A stretch of DNA of 64,000 bases from positions 1 through 64,000 of the forward strand of contig NC_013799.1 of the NCBI RefSeq assembly GCF_000010785.1, written 5' to 3'. The position numbers and the translations under genes were made by a program. The DNA comes from Hydrogenobacter thermophilus TK-6 (lineage in GTDB: Bacteria; Aquificota; Aquificia; Aquificales; Aquificaceae). This document shows positions 1-8,554 of this stretch, piece after piece. Each line of letters opens with the position of its first letter. Position 1 is the first letter of the stretch. The notes beneath the pieces are model-generated. The model was not told the origin of the DNA, did not search any database, and saw only the letters and a list, made by a program, of their open reading frames with translations.

Positions 1-1
1 T

Positions 2-121
2 AAACCTGTCAACAAGGTGATGAAAATACGCACTTTTCTGATGGGGTACTCTCCTGTGGGATGGCTTAAGATAGAGCAAAAACAGAAGAAGAGGAACATA
101 TGGAGAGGCAGGATTTTTTGA
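2..121 (+). CDS. C-terminal tail of an upstream gene (partial)
   Basis: An open frame enters from the left edge and ends at a TGA at 119-121, giving a 39-residue lysine-rich tail ending in GRIF. It would overlap the start of dnaA by about 22 bases, which is normal in this tightly packed genome. I do not recognise the product. Because only 39 codons are visible the frame could be open by chance. The clear dnaA Shine-Dalgarno would lie inside it. Confidence 0.35.
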   Translation, partial: KPVNKVMKIRTFLMGYSPVGWLKIEQKQKKRNIWRGRIF

Positions 122-1299
122 GCTTTATTGAGCAAGCTGATAAGTTTGCTGTTGGTATATTTCGTCAGTTTAAAATAGAAGAAAGAGACAACAGTGTAAT
201 ACTCATCGCACCCACAGAAGCTTACAAAAGATGGGCTATGGAATACATAAAAAGCCGTGTTTTTAACTACGGCAAGAGAATAGAAGTAAGAAGCGCTGGG
301 GAGAGGGAAAAGAATGAGGCGTATCCAAGCAACCTGATAGAAAAGTATAGCTTTGATAATTTTGTTGTAGGGAAGGCTAACGAGTTGGTTTATAAGGTTT
401 GCATCGAAGTGGCAGAGTATCCGGGAAGTTCTTTTAATCCTCTGTTTATATACGGAAAAGTAGGCCTAGGGAAAACTCACCTGCTACACGCCATAGGCAA
501 CAGGGCAAGAGACGGGGGCTATAAGGTCATATACTCACCCATAACTGACTTCTCTGACGAGATGATAGCATACCTAAAAAAGGGACAGATAGAAGCTTTT
601 AGAAACAAGTATTCAAGCGTCGATGTGCTCCTTTTGGATGATGTCCAGTTTTTGAGCGGTAAAGAGAGAACTCAGATAGAACTCTTTAGAGTTTTTGAAA
701 GTATTTACTCCAAAGATAAGCAAATGGTTTTGGTAAGCGATAGACATCCAAAGGACCTAAAGGACATATCAGATAGGTTAATTAGCAGGTTTGAGAGCGG
801 ACTTGTTATAGAGATAGGATTAGATGATGAGACAAAGCTCTCCATAATAAAACAGAAGTTAATTCTCTACGGTATGCCACTAGACCAGAAGGTGATAGAC
901 CACATTTTTGAAAACACGGGATACAATGTCAGAGAAATAGAGGGTGCTATAAAGACTTTGAAGGTGGTAGGTATAAAGGAAACTCCAAAAAAGAAAAGTG
1001 TCAAGGATATAAACTTTGTGGTGGAGTTTACCGCAAGACACTTTAAGCTAAAGCCAGAAGACCTAAAAAAGGAGGGCAAAGAGAGAAAGATAATAAACGC
1101 AAGGCACATAGCTATGTATCTGTGCAAGATGGTTCTTGGCACATCTTACGCAGAGATAAGCAGGTACTTTGGCAAAAAGGACCACACCTCAGCCATATAC
1201 TCCATAAGGAAGGTGGAGGAAAAAATAAGGCAAGATAGGAAGTTCAAGTATATGATGACTTTTCTTGAAAGACATCTTAGAAAGGAACTTGAGCTATAA
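100..1299 (+). CDS. dnaA: Chromosomal replication initiator DnaA
   Basis: AAA+ ATPase that binds DnaA boxes and melts the replication origin. A short N-terminal domain (about 1-70) is followed by the AAA+ core with Walker A GKVGLGKTH (about 118-126) and Walker B LLLDDVQF (about 176-183). The C-terminal helix-turn-helix carries the family signature DHTSAIYSIRKV (about 359-370). At 399 residues it is shorter than E. coli DnaA (467), mainly because linker domain II is nearly absent. The ATG at 100 follows a GAGGA ribosome site. No cluster of DnaA boxes is visible in the 99 bases upstream, so the origin is probably elsewhere. Confidence 0.97.
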   Translation: MERQDFLSFIEQADKFAVGIFRQFKIEERDNSVILIAPTEAYKRWAMEYIKSRVFNYGKRIEVRSAGEREKNEAYPSNLIEKYSFDNFVVGKANELVYKVCIEVAEYPGSSFNPLFIYGKVGLGKTHLLHAIGNRARDGGYKVIYSPITDFSDEMIAYLKKGQIEAFRNKYSSVDVLLLDDVQFLSGKERTQIELFRVFESIYSKDKQMVLVSDRHPKDLKDISDRLISRFESGLVIEIGLDDETKLSIIKQKLILYGMPLDQKVIDHIFENTGYNVREIEGAIKTLKVVGIKETPKKKSVKDINFVVEFTARHFKLKPEDLKKEGKERKIINARHIAMYLCKMVLGTSYAEISRYFGKKDHTSAIYSIRKVEEKIRQDRKFKYMMTFLERHLRKELEL

Positions 1300-1320
1300 T
1301 AAGCTCAGGAGGGATTAGGC

Positions 1321-2289
1321 ATGAAGAGGCTTATTATCTTGCTTGGTGCTGGATGTACTTTTGCTCAGCCTCTTATAAAACCCCAGCTGGCAGATAGGCT
1401 CTTCCCTTACATAACCTACTCAAGCGTTTGGTCGGGGACTCCGGCAGCTTTAAAGGATGTTGCAGTGCCTAATATCCTGATAGTTTATGGTGAGAAGGAG
1501 GACCCGCAGGTGGTGGCTCAGGCTGGAAAGATAGCCTATTACCTGGGACAGTGGACGGATGACATAGGCTTTGGCGCTCAGGAGGTAAAAATGTCCAAGA
1601 TACCAGAGCTTCTTATTACAGATAAGCAACTAAAAAGCATAGATTACAAAAATATTGTGGTGGTAGGGACTAACAACCATGTGGTAAGGGAGCTGGGTTT
1701 ATCCTTTGACAGACCTACCATAGAAGTTATCCAGAAGGACGGAAAGAACATAATGGTGGTGGGTGGAAAAGACAGTCAGGAGGTTATACAGGCTGCCAAG
1801 TACCTTGCGGATGTAAGGCTTAACTTCAAAGCTGGTGCTTACAGAACCTTTTTCTCTTTTGTGGCACTAAGGGGGTACATAGAGAGAGGGGAGTTTGATG
1901 CAGCTTATAGGCTTGTAAAAAACCCTGCGGGCTTGTCCGCATGCGGTAAAAACATGTCATTAGCTGCTCCTATGGTGGCAAACTGGAGCGATGATGTAAA
2001 GAATGTAGTAAAGGTAAGAAATGCCATACTTTATACAGAGCTTCCTAAAGCTCTTGAAGAGAAAAACAAAGAAAAGGCTGTGGAGCTTTGGCAAAAGGCT
2101 ATGTTTACCTGTTATCAGTGCCATCAGGGTATAGGTATTCCACAGATGAGAAAGTTCAAGCCACTTGAGGAGATCCACTCCAAGCATCAGAGAATAGCGG
2201 AAAGCTTTGGTCTTGTAAAGGTGGTGGGTGATCAAAAATCCTGCATAGCTTGCCACAGAGGTGATACTCAGATAAGAGGATACAAATAA
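1321..2289 (+). CDS. Exported diheme cytochrome c-like protein with a novel N-terminal domain
   Basis: The 322-residue protein starts with a short hydrophobic signal-like segment (about 1-16, ending near FAQ), so it is probably periplasmic. Two CxxCH heme c motifs lie at the C-terminus: CYQCH (about 264-268) and CIACH (about 307-311). The first ~200 residues have no heme motif. They contain a segment with repeated short beta-strands and a VVGGKDSQEVIQAAKYL-type stretch, of a kind seen in S-layer and BcsB-like domains; this comparison is weak. An AGGAGGG ribosome site precedes the ATG. It follows dnaA by 21 bases and runs almost directly into the membrane-protein gene at 2291. A role in electron transfer is inferred only from the hemes; the precise function is unknown. 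Confidence 0.75.
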   Translation: MKRLIILLGAGCTFAQPLIKPQLADRLFPYITYSSVWSGTPAALKDVAVPNILIVYGEKEDPQVVAQAGKIAYYLGQWTDDIGFGAQEVKMSKIPELLITDKQLKSIDYKNIVVVGTNNHVVRELGLSFDRPTIEVIQKDGKNIMVVGGKDSQEVIQAAKYLADVRLNFKAGAYRTFFSFVALRGYIERGEFDAAYRLVKNPAGLSACGKNMSLAAPMVANWSDDVKNVVKVRNAILYTELPKALEEKNKEKAVELWQKAMFTCYQCHQGIGIPQMRKFKPLEEIHSKHQRIAESFGLVKVVGDQKSCIACHRGDTQIRGYK

Positions 2290-2290
2290 A

Positions 2291-2920
2291 TTGGTAAAAA
2301 GAGCGGTTATCATCTTACTCTTTCCTTTTGTTCTGGTACTTTTTTGCGTTAGGCTTGCCTTTACGGAGTTTTTTGTTGAGTGGGAATACTCAAAAAAGAA
2401 TTTTCCAGAAGACAGATGGGGACTTAGCAAGGATGTGAGGCTCCATATAGCTAAGCTGGGGCTCAGAGCTGTTCTTTCCGATGAAGGTATGAGAGAGTTT
2501 AAAGCATCAGGATTTTTTAGCTCAAGGGAGATAAAGCACATGGAAGATGTCAAAAGGTTTCTCTCTATAATCTTTCCAGCTTTTTACCTTCTTAGCGCTA
2601 TACTTTTTGCACTGCTTATATCTCTTGGGAGTCTCAAAGAGACAGGCAGGATGCTAATGCTGGGAGGTTTACTTGTGGATGTTATAGCTTTCGTTTTCTT
2701 TTCTTTATCTTTAATAGATTATAACTGGCTATTTGTTAATTTCCACAACCTTGTCTTTGACCCTTATTCGTGGCGTTTTAGGGACTATGACATGCTCCTG
2801 AGGGTGTACCCCATGAAGTTCTGGTTTGATGCTACTGTGTCGGTAATAGTTCTTACTTTAATTTTAGCTGCTATACTTCAAGCTGTGGGATTTCTTTTAG
2901 TAAAAATCAATAGAAACTAA
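2291..2920 (+). CDS. Hypothetical integral membrane protein
   Basis: The protein has 209 residues with about four hydrophobic segments: near 5-25, 93-115, 122-142 and 185-205. A charged extramembrane loop lies between the first two, and another between the third and fourth. The chosen start is TTG at 2291, one base after the cytochrome stop, with AGAGGA ten bases upstream; this start is uncertain. Its close coupling to the diheme cytochrome suggests the two act together at the membrane, which is inference. The 3' end overlaps the convergent SDR gene by 24 bases. I do not recognise the family. Confidence 0.6.
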   Translation: MVKRAVIILLFPFVLVLFCVRLAFTEFFVEWEYSKKNFPEDRWGLSKDVRLHIAKLGLRAVLSDEGMREFKASGFFSSREIKHMEDVKRFLSIIFPAFYLLSAILFALLISLGSLKETGRMLMLGGLLVDVIAFVFFSLSLIDYNWLFVNFHNLVFDPYSWRFRDYDMLLRVYPMKFWFDATVSVIVLTLILAAILQAVGFLLVKINRN

Positions 2921-3568
2921 ATTGGGACGAAGATTTACCAGCTTTATCAGAAAGTCAGCCACTTTTTCAGGCGGTTTGAGGGTTGATGGATCTTCCTGAG
3001 GATAAGCCAAAGCTCTCATCTGCGTTCTTGTAGCGCCTGGATTAAAAGCATAGACTTTTATGTTTCTGCTCTTTAACTCTTCTGCCAGAAGAAGGGAAAA
3101 GCCCTCTATGCCAAACTTAGAAACCGCATAGGCTCCCCAATAGGGTGCAGGTCTTTTGCCAGCACCTGATGAGAGGTTTATTATAATCCCCCCGTCTTTC
3201 ATAAAAGGTATAGCGTACTTGGTTATGTAAAAAACTCCGTTTATGTTTACTCTTATAACCTCTTCCCACACATCCTCCGGATAGTGTTCTATGCTTTCCC
3301 GAAGTCCAAGCACGCTGGCATTATTTATAAGTACGTCAAACTTTCCCATGAGCTTAGCGCAGAATTTTACAAACTCCTTTGCGGACTGCCTTTCAGATAC
3401 ATCACAAGCTTTTATAAAAAGGTTCTCCGGTTTTCCTAACTCTTCCCAGAGGAACTTGAGAGCTTCTTCGTTTCTTGAGCATGTGCAAACTTGGTGACCT
3501 TCTTTTATAAACCTTATTACCGTAGCCTTTCCTATGCCTCTGCTTCCACCCGTGATGACCACATTCAT
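2897..3568 (-). CDS. Short-chain dehydrogenase/reductase (SDR)
   Basis: NAD(P)-dependent oxidoreductase of the classical SDR family, 223 residues. Visible motifs: cofactor-binding TGGSRGIG (6-13), NNAS (82-85), catalytic Ser133/134, and YAVSK with Tyr147 and Lys151. The substrate cannot be told from sequence. The ATG at 3568 lies only three bases from the 3' end of the tRNA-Val gene on the same strand, so the mRNA is probably cut from a tRNA-mRNA precursor. Its end overlaps the convergent membrane-protein gene at 2291. Confidence 0.85.
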   Translation of the reverse strand: MNVVITGGSRGIGKATVIRFIKEGHQVCTCSRNEEALKFLWEELGKPENLFIKACDVSERQSAKEFVKFCAKLMGKFDVLINNASVLGLRESIEHYPEDVWEEVIRVNINGVFYITKYAIPFMKDGGIIINLSSGAGKRPAPYWGAYAVSKFGIEGFSLLLAEELKSRNIKVYAFNPGATRTQMRALAYPQEDPSTLKPPEKVADFLIKLVNLRPNLVSIDFY

Positions 3569-3571
3569 GGA

Positions 3572-3647
3572 TGGTAGGCACGGGGGGACTTGAACCCCCG
3601 ACCTCCGCCTTGTAAGGGCGGCGCTCTCCCCACTGAGCTACGCGCCT
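3572..3647 (-). tRNA. tRNA-Val (anticodon TAC)
   Basis: The reverse strand folds into a full cloverleaf. The acceptor stem AGGCGCG pairs with CGTGCCT, followed by A-CCA encoded in the gene. The D arm is GCTC/GAGC. The anticodon stem CCGCC/GGCGG encloses loop CTTACAA (anticodon TAC). The T arm is GGGGG-TTCAAGT-CCCCC. Reading valine codons GUA/GUN, 76 nt. Confidence 0.97.
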
Positions 3648-3656
3648 TGCTATTAA

Positions 3657-3662
3657 ATTATA
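3657..3662 (-). promoter_or_regulatory. -10 box for tRNA-Val
   Basis: A perfect TATAAT on the minus strand lies nine bases upstream of the mature tRNA-Val 5' end. A weak TTGCTT sits 16 bases further upstream. It is back to back with the tRNA-Leu promoter within a 57-bp gap. Confidence 0.7.
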
Positions 3663-3690
3663 CAGCATAACACAGAAAAAGCAAATTCTA

Positions 3691-3696
3691 TATAAT
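3691..3696 (+). promoter_or_regulatory. -10 box for tRNA-Leu
   Basis: A perfect TATAAT lies eight bases upstream of the mature 5' end of tRNA-Leu. No strong -35 hexamer is visible. Confidence 0.65.
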
Positions 3697-3704
3697 AAAT
3701 AACA

Positions 3705-3787
3705 GCGGGTGTGGCGGAAATGGCAGACGCGCAGGACTTAGGATCCTGTGGGGTTAACCCGTGAGGGTTCGACTCCCTCCACCCGCA
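3705..3787 (+). tRNA. tRNA-Leu (anticodon TAG)
   Basis: The acceptor stem GCGGGTG/CACCCGC, anticodon stem CAGGA/TCCTG around loop CTTAGGA (anticodon TAG), a long variable arm typical of class II tRNAs, and T arm GAGGG-TTCGACT-CCCTC are all visible. The discriminator is A. Unlike the neighbouring tRNA-Val, the 3' CCA is not encoded (the sequence continues CTT), so it must be added after transcription. The ymdB-like gene starts 11 bases after the tRNA end. Confidence 0.96.
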
Positions 3788-3798
3788 CTTGGAGAGAG

Positions 3799-4602
3799 AT
3801 GAGACTTTTTGTAGCAGGCGATATTATAGGCAAGCCCGGCAGAAGGGCTTTAAGATATATGCTCAAACAGTATAGGCAGGTAGTGGATTTAGTTATAGTC
3901 AATGTGGAGAATGCCGCAGGAGGGTTTGGAATTACCAAAAAAGTGTATGAGGAGTTAAAGTCTATGGGTGTTGACCTCATGACTTCGGGAAACCACATAT
4001 GGGACAACAAGGAGGTTTTTGGATTTATAGATGAGGTGGATGACCTTCTGAGACCCGCCAACTATCCTGACGGTGTGCCGGGAAGGGGCTATGGTATCTT
4101 TGAAAAAAGTGGTGTTAAGTTTGTTCTTATAAACCTTATGGGAAGGTCTCTTCTGGATTCAAACCTTGACAATCCCTTTAAAACCTTTGACAGAATTTAT
4201 CAAGAGGTATCCAAAGAAACCAATATAATACTGGTGGACTTTCATGCAGAAACCACTTCAGAGAAGTGGGCATTTGGTATATATGCGGATGGAAGGGCAA
4301 GCCTCGTTTATGGCACTCACACGCATGTACCTACCGCAGACCAAATAGTGCTAAAGCACGGAACTGGATATATCACAGATGTGGGAATGAGTGGATGCTG
4401 GTATTCCGCCATAGGTATGAAGCCAAAAGAAGCTATAGAGAGGTTTCTAACGGGTATACCCCAAAAGTACCAGGTGGAAGAGCAAGAAGATGTGGTTTTT
4501 AACGGTATATTGGTGGAGATAGACCCATTTACTGGGAAAACTACAGCCATAGAAAGACTGCAGCGCTATATAAAGAGGGAGGAGCTTTTAGGGGTTTTAT
4601 AG
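3799..4602 (+). CDS. YmdB-like metallophosphoesterase (TIGR00282 family)
   Basis: Calcineurin-like phosphoesterase of 267 residues, related to Bacillus YmdB, a 2',3'-cyclic nucleotide phosphodiesterase. Metal-site motifs are GDIIGKPGRRAL (7-18), SGNHIWDN (63-70), DFHAE and GTHTHVPTAD. The longer frame opening at 3748 lies inside tRNA-Leu, so I chose the ATG at 3799, preceded by GGAGAG. The gene has no promoter of its own between the tRNA and the ATG, so it is probably co-transcribed with tRNA-Leu. It overlaps the next gene by one base. The cellular substrate is unknown. Confidence 0.9.
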   Translation: MRLFVAGDIIGKPGRRALRYMLKQYRQVVDLVIVNVENAAGGFGITKKVYEELKSMGVDLMTSGNHIWDNKEVFGFIDEVDDLLRPANYPDGVPGRGYGIFEKSGVKFVLINLMGRSLLDSNLDNPFKTFDRIYQEVSKETNIILVDFHAETTSEKWAFGIYADGRASLVYGTHTHVPTADQIVLKHGTGYITDVGMSGCWYSAIGMKPKEAIERFLTGIPQKYQVEEQEDVVFNGILVEIDPFTGKTTAIERLQRYIKREELLGVL

Positions 4603-5171
4603 TGAAGGAGGACATACTTCTCTGTATAACTGGAGCCAGTGGAAGTATATACGGCTATAGGCTTTTGGAGGTGCTTTACGAGAGCTTTCATGTTCATCTT
4701 GTAATATCCCCCTCCGGCTCTTTGGTAATGAAGGAGGAGCTTGGACTTGGAAGAGAGGACCTGCTTAAGAGATTTCCTCGCCTACACCTAATACCCCACA
4801 GCAAAGTGGACAGCGAGGTGGCAAGCGGTTCGCGCCTCATAAATTACAGGGGGGTGATAGTAGCTCCTTGCTCTATGAGTACTCTTGCCTGCATAGCCAA
4901 CGGCATAAACCAGAATCTCATACACAGAAGTTGTGAGGTGGCTCTCAAAGAGCGCGTGCCGCTTGTTCTCCTCCTTCGTGAAATGCCCTACTCCATCATC
5001 CACATAGAAAACATGCTTAAGGTAGCAAAAGCTGGAGCTGTGGTAATGTCTGCAAGCCCAGGCTTTTATCACAAACCCAAAAGCCTTCAGGAGCTTGTAG
5101 ACTTTGTAGTGGGTAAAGTCTTAGATAGCCTTGGCATAGACCACCATCTCTACCAAAGGTGGAAAGCTTAA
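4602..5171 (+). CDS. ubiX: Flavin prenyltransferase UbiX
   Basis: UbiX/Pad1 family flavoprotein that attaches a dimethylallyl group to FMN, making the prenyl-FMN cofactor of UbiD-type decarboxylases. The N-terminal ITGASGSIYGYRLLE motif, the VVAPCSMSTLACIANG segment and the C-terminal REMPYS...NMLKVAKAGAVVMSASPGFYHKP region are all characteristic. Length (189 residues) is normal. The start is a GTG whose G is the last base of the preceding TAG stop, suggesting translational coupling. No UbiD partner lies in this window. It converges on the symporter gene, overlapping by four bases. Confidence 0.93.
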   Translation: MKEDILLCITGASGSIYGYRLLEVLYESFHVHLVISPSGSLVMKEELGLGREDLLKRFPRLHLIPHSKVDSEVASGSRLINYRGVIVAPCSMSTLACIANGINQNLIHRSCEVALKERVPLVLLLREMPYSIIHIENMLKVAKAGAVVMSASPGFYHKPKSLQELVDFVVGKVLDSLGIDHHLYQRWKA

Positions 5172-6547
5172 AAAGCCTTCGCATAAGCTCTTTTTACCAC
5201 CAGAGGCAACAAGTAGCCAACAGTGCTGAAAAGCAATCCAACAAGCAAGGAATACTCAGCACTTAAGGGATATACAGTCAACCATGATACAAACCCCAAA
5301 AGTATGGAGCTTATGGCGCTAACGCTGTTGGAGGACTTAAAGTAAAGACCTGCCACCAGAGGCACAAAGAGGGATACCAAGCTTAGAGCTGAGGAAGCAG
5401 CTACCAGCTCGTATATGGACTCACCCATAAAGGCAAAAAGCAAAGAGAGAAGCGCCACAAAGAGGATGCAAACCCTTGTGACCCAGAGAAAGGCTCTGTC
5501 CGAAAGTTGTCTAAACAGAGGTTTTATCAGGTTCTCACTCAAAACAGCGGAGGGCGCAAGAAGAGCTCCGCTGGCAGTACTCATAATGGCAGAAAGAAGA
5601 GCACCCAAGAAAAGCACCTGAGTTAGCAAACTGGTGTGGTCCATAACCATACGAGGAAGCAAGAGCTGAGCATCCAGCTGAAGAAGCTCCGGATAATAAG
5701 CTTTTGCAAAAAGTGCAAGGATCAGAGGTATCATGGCAACAGTCAGATACATAAAACCAGCCACAAAGCAAGAAAGTACTGCCACCCTTTCGGACCTTGA
5801 GGACATAATCCTCTGAAACACATCCTGCTGGGGTATAGAGCCTAAACCTATGGTGATCCACGCAGCTATGTAAGAAAGGATGTCTTTAATGTTATTATCG
5901 GGGAAAAATTTGTAAAAACCGGGAGGCTGGGATTCCAAAACAGGGATCAACTGACTAAAGCCATGGGATACCTCATGGAGGACAAACACAAGCCCCACAA
6001 CAATCATCACCGTTTGTATAAAGTCCGTAAGAGATACTGACCACATACCACCCAAGAAAGTGTAAAAAAGTACAACACCAAACCCCACAAGTATGCCCAC
6101 CTCTTTTGGTATAGAAAGCGTCACCTGTAAAATTATGCCGATGGCAACCATCTGCGCGGCGATCCACCCCAGATAAGAGAGAGATAACATAATACTTGCC
6201 ACAACTTCAACCTTTCTACCGTAAAGCACTCTGTAAAAATCACCGAAGGTCAGCAGATTCATCCTGTAAAGAGGTTTAGCAAAGAAAAGTCCTACTAAAA
6301 AAAGGCAGAGAGCTGCTCCAAAATGGTCCTCTATGACGCCATAAAGCCCATCCTTTGCTATCTTTGAAGAGGCACCCAGTACCGTTTCTGAACCAAACCA
6401 GGTGGCAAAAAGTGCAGCAGCAGATATGTAAAGAGGTAAGCTCCTACCAGCTAAAAGAAAGTCCTTTGTGCTTTTAACAAACCTGCTTGCCACAAGCCCT
6501 ATCCCTATGGTAATGAGCATGTAAAGAATTACGAAGAGTATGAGCAT
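5168..6547 (-). CDS. Sodium:solute symporter (SSS family)
   Basis: Integral membrane transporter, 459 residues with about 13 hydrophobic segments, using a sodium gradient to import a small solute. The family resemblance is clearest in FATWFGSETVLGASSKIAKDG near residue 50 and GGMWSVSLTDFIQTVMI near residue 170, typical of the PutP/PanF branch. The substrate cannot be assigned. The start lies one base from the aminotransferase stop, so it is probably the last gene of the fabI-aminotransferase operon. Confidence 0.88.
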   Translation of the reverse strand: MLILFVILYMLITIGIGLVASRFVKSTKDFLLAGRSLPLYISAAALFATWFGSETVLGASSKIAKDGLYGVIEDHFGAALCLFLVGLFFAKPLYRMNLLTFGDFYRVLYGRKVEVVASIMLSLSYLGWIAAQMVAIGIILQVTLSIPKEVGILVGFGVVLFYTFLGGMWSVSLTDFIQTVMIVVGLVFVLHEVSHGFSQLIPVLESQPPGFYKFFPDNNIKDILSYIAAWITIGLGSIPQQDVFQRIMSSRSERVAVLSCFVAGFMYLTVAMIPLILALFAKAYYPELLQLDAQLLLPRMVMDHTSLLTQVLFLGALLSAIMSTASGALLAPSAVLSENLIKPLFRQLSDRAFLWVTRVCILFVALLSLLFAFMGESIYELVAASSALSLVSLFVPLVAGLYFKSSNSVSAISSILLGFVSWLTVYPLSAEYSLLVGLLFSTVGYLLPLVVKRAYAKAF

Positions 6548-6548
6548 A

Positions 6549-7730
6549 TCAGGAAAGCTCTTCCAGTGCTTGCTTTATACGTCTTATACCCTCTCTTATG
6601 GTGTCTTCCGACACGCAGTAAGAGAGTCTTACATAGCCTTCCGCACCAAAGGCAGAACCCGGCACACAAGCGGCTCTGCCCTTCTCTATAAGGTATTCCA
6701 CCAGTTTTATGTCGGAGCCTAACTTACCCAAATAGGCGCTCAGATTGGGGAAAATGTAAAAGGCTCCCTCTGGCTTGACAAGGCTTATGTTGGGAATTTC
6801 CAAAAGTAACTGATAGGCTAAGTTTCTTCTTCTTTCAAAGGTCCACTTCATCTCCTTCACAAATTCCTTAGCTTTGGGATTTTTAAGGGCTTCAAGAGCA
6901 CCGTACTGAGCAAAGGATGTGGCGTTGGATATGGTTTGGCTATTTATGTCTGCCATCACTTTGGCATACTTGGCTGGTGCAGCCACATAGCCCACCCTCC
7001 AACCCGTCATAGAATAAGTTTTGGAAAAGGCGTTGACTGTAAAAGTTATCTCCCTTGCCTCTTTGGAAAAGCTTGCGGGGCTTACAAATCTCTTCCCATC
7101 ATAAAGAAAAGCCTCATAGCACTCGTCAGAAATAATAAGTATGTTATTTTCAATACAAAACTCCACTACCTTCCTTAGCTCTTCCTCCGGCACTACAGCG
7201 CCAGTAGGATTGCAGGGAGAGTTTAATACTAACATCTTGGTTCTCTTGCTAACATGAGGCTTTATATCATCAACGCTCAGGACAAAGCCCTTTTCTTCCT
7301 TTAGGGGAACTACTACAGGAATGCCTCCACAGAGCATGATCTGCTCGGGATATGTAACCCAGTAAGGCGATGGAAGAAGCACCTCGTCGCCCTCTTCAAG
7401 AACCGTCATGAAGATAAGGTAAAGTGCCATTTTGGCACCCGCTGTGACTACTATCTCAGAGGGGCTATATTGAACGGAGTTTTCCCTTTGGAGTTTCTCA
7501 GAGAGAGCTTCTCTGAGTTCCAAGATGCCTGCGGATGGTGTGTATTTGGTTTTTCCGTCTTTTAGAGCTCTTATGCACGCTTCTTTTACAAAATCCGGTG
7601 TGTCAAAGTCTGGCTCTCCTGCTCCAAAACCTACTAGGTCTACACCTTTCGCCTTTAGCTCGTTTATCTTAGCCGAGATTTGCAAAGTTGGCGCTGGTTT
7701 TATGTGAGATACTCTCTTGGATAGGTTCAT
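6549..7730 (-). CDS. PLP-dependent class I aminotransferase (aspartate aminotransferase type)
   Basis: Fold-type I aminotransferase of 393 residues. Visible residues: Lys237 in AFSKTYSMTGWRVGY forms the Schiff base, with Asn174 in NPTG, Asp202, Tyr205 and Arg245. The sequence style matches the thermophilic Igamma/Ibeta AspC branch, so aspartate/2-oxoglutarate (or prephenate) transamination is likely, but specificity is inferred. The ATG overlaps the fabI stop by four bases on the same strand. Confidence 0.92.
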   Translation of the reverse strand: MNLSKRVSHIKPAPTLQISAKINELKAKGVDLVGFGAGEPDFDTPDFVKEACIRALKDGKTKYTPSAGILELREALSEKLQRENSVQYSPSEIVVTAGAKMALYLIFMTVLEEGDEVLLPSPYWVTYPEQIMLCGGIPVVVPLKEEKGFVLSVDDIKPHVSKRTKMLVLNSPCNPTGAVVPEEELRKVVEFCIENNILIISDECYEAFLYDGKRFVSPASFSKEAREITFTVNAFSKTYSMTGWRVGYVAAPAKYAKVMADINSQTISNATSFAQYGALEALKNPKAKEFVKEMKWTFERRRNLAYQLLLEIPNISLVKPEGAFYIFPNLSAYLGKLGSDIKLVEYLIEKGRAACVPGSAFGAEGYVRLSYCVSEDTIREGIRRIKQALEELS

Positions 7731-8542
7731 GAGCTTTCTCCAAAAACTTCTCTCTTTATCTCTTCTTCTCTTCCAAATACGCCCATTATGTGATATCCGT
7801 TATCTACATGCAACACCTCACCGGTTATAGCCCTTGATAGCTCACTGCACAGAAATACTGCCGTATCTCCAACTTCCTCAATGGTAATAGCTCTTCCAAA
7901 AGGATTTACCTTTGTGGTGTGTTCCATAAGGAGGTGGAAGCCTGTTATACTGTATGCGGCAAGCGTTTTCACGGGTCCTGCTGAGATGGCATTTATCCTG
8001 AGTTCATACTTGGCAATGTCATAAGCCAGATACCTTACTGTGCTTTCCAGCGCAGCCTTCGCTATACCCATAACATTGTAATGAGGCACCACCTTTTCAG
8101 CACCGTAGTATGTAAGCGTGAGGATGGCTCCGCCTGACCTCATCAAAGGCAGAAGCTCTCTGGTGAGAGCTATCAGAGAATAAACAGATATGTCCATGGC
8201 TATCTTAAAGCCTTCCCTTGTTGTGTCTATCACACCACCTTTGAACTCCTCCCTTGGTGCAAAGGCTATTGAATGAACAAGAATGTCAAGGCTTCCCCAA
8301 GCTGACCTTAATGCTGAGCCAATTGCCTTTATGTGCTCATCCTTTGAAACATCACACTCAAAGGTAAGATGCGAGCCAAACTCATGAGCTATCTCTTCTA
8401 CCCTACTTTTTAGCTTTTCGTTGGCATAGGTGAAGGCAAGCTCTGCCCCTTCTCTGTGAAAGGCTTTTGCTATACCGTAGGCTATGCTCTTTTCGTTGGC
8501 GATCCCTGTAATGAGCGCCCTCTTTCCCTCAAGAATGCCCAT
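7727..8542 (-). CDS. fabI: Enoyl-[acyl-carrier-protein] reductase (NADH) FabI
   Basis: Last reductive step of each fatty-acid elongation cycle. The atypical SDR cofactor motif GIANEKSIAYGIAKA (13-27) is the FabI signature, rather than GxxxGxG. The catalytic Tyr155-x6-Lys162 sits in HYNVMGIAKAALES, with the second conserved tyrosine at 145/146. Length of 271 residues is normal. A GGAGGAGA ribosome site precedes the ATG. Confidence 0.96.
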   Translation of the reverse strand: MGILEGKRALITGIANEKSIAYGIAKAFHREGAELAFTYANEKLKSRVEEIAHEFGSHLTFECDVSKDEHIKAIGSALRSAWGSLDILVHSIAFAPREEFKGGVIDTTREGFKIAMDISVYSLIALTRELLPLMRSGGAILTLTYYGAEKVVPHYNVMGIAKAALESTVRYLAYDIAKYELRINAISAGPVKTLAAYSITGFHLLMEHTTKVNPFGRAITIEEVGDTAVFLCSELSRAITGEVLHVDNGYHIMGVFGREEEIKREVFGESS

Positions 8543-8554
8543 ATGTCTCCTCCT

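Noticed and set aside
867-1142. Antisense open frame within dnaA, and many similar frames across the window
   Set aside because: Shadow frames of strong genes with no ribosome site or recognisable domain.
3748-3798. Upstream start for the YmdB-like protein
   Set aside because: The extension is encoded by tRNA-Leu; the ATG at 3799 has its own ribosome site and the usual family N-terminus.
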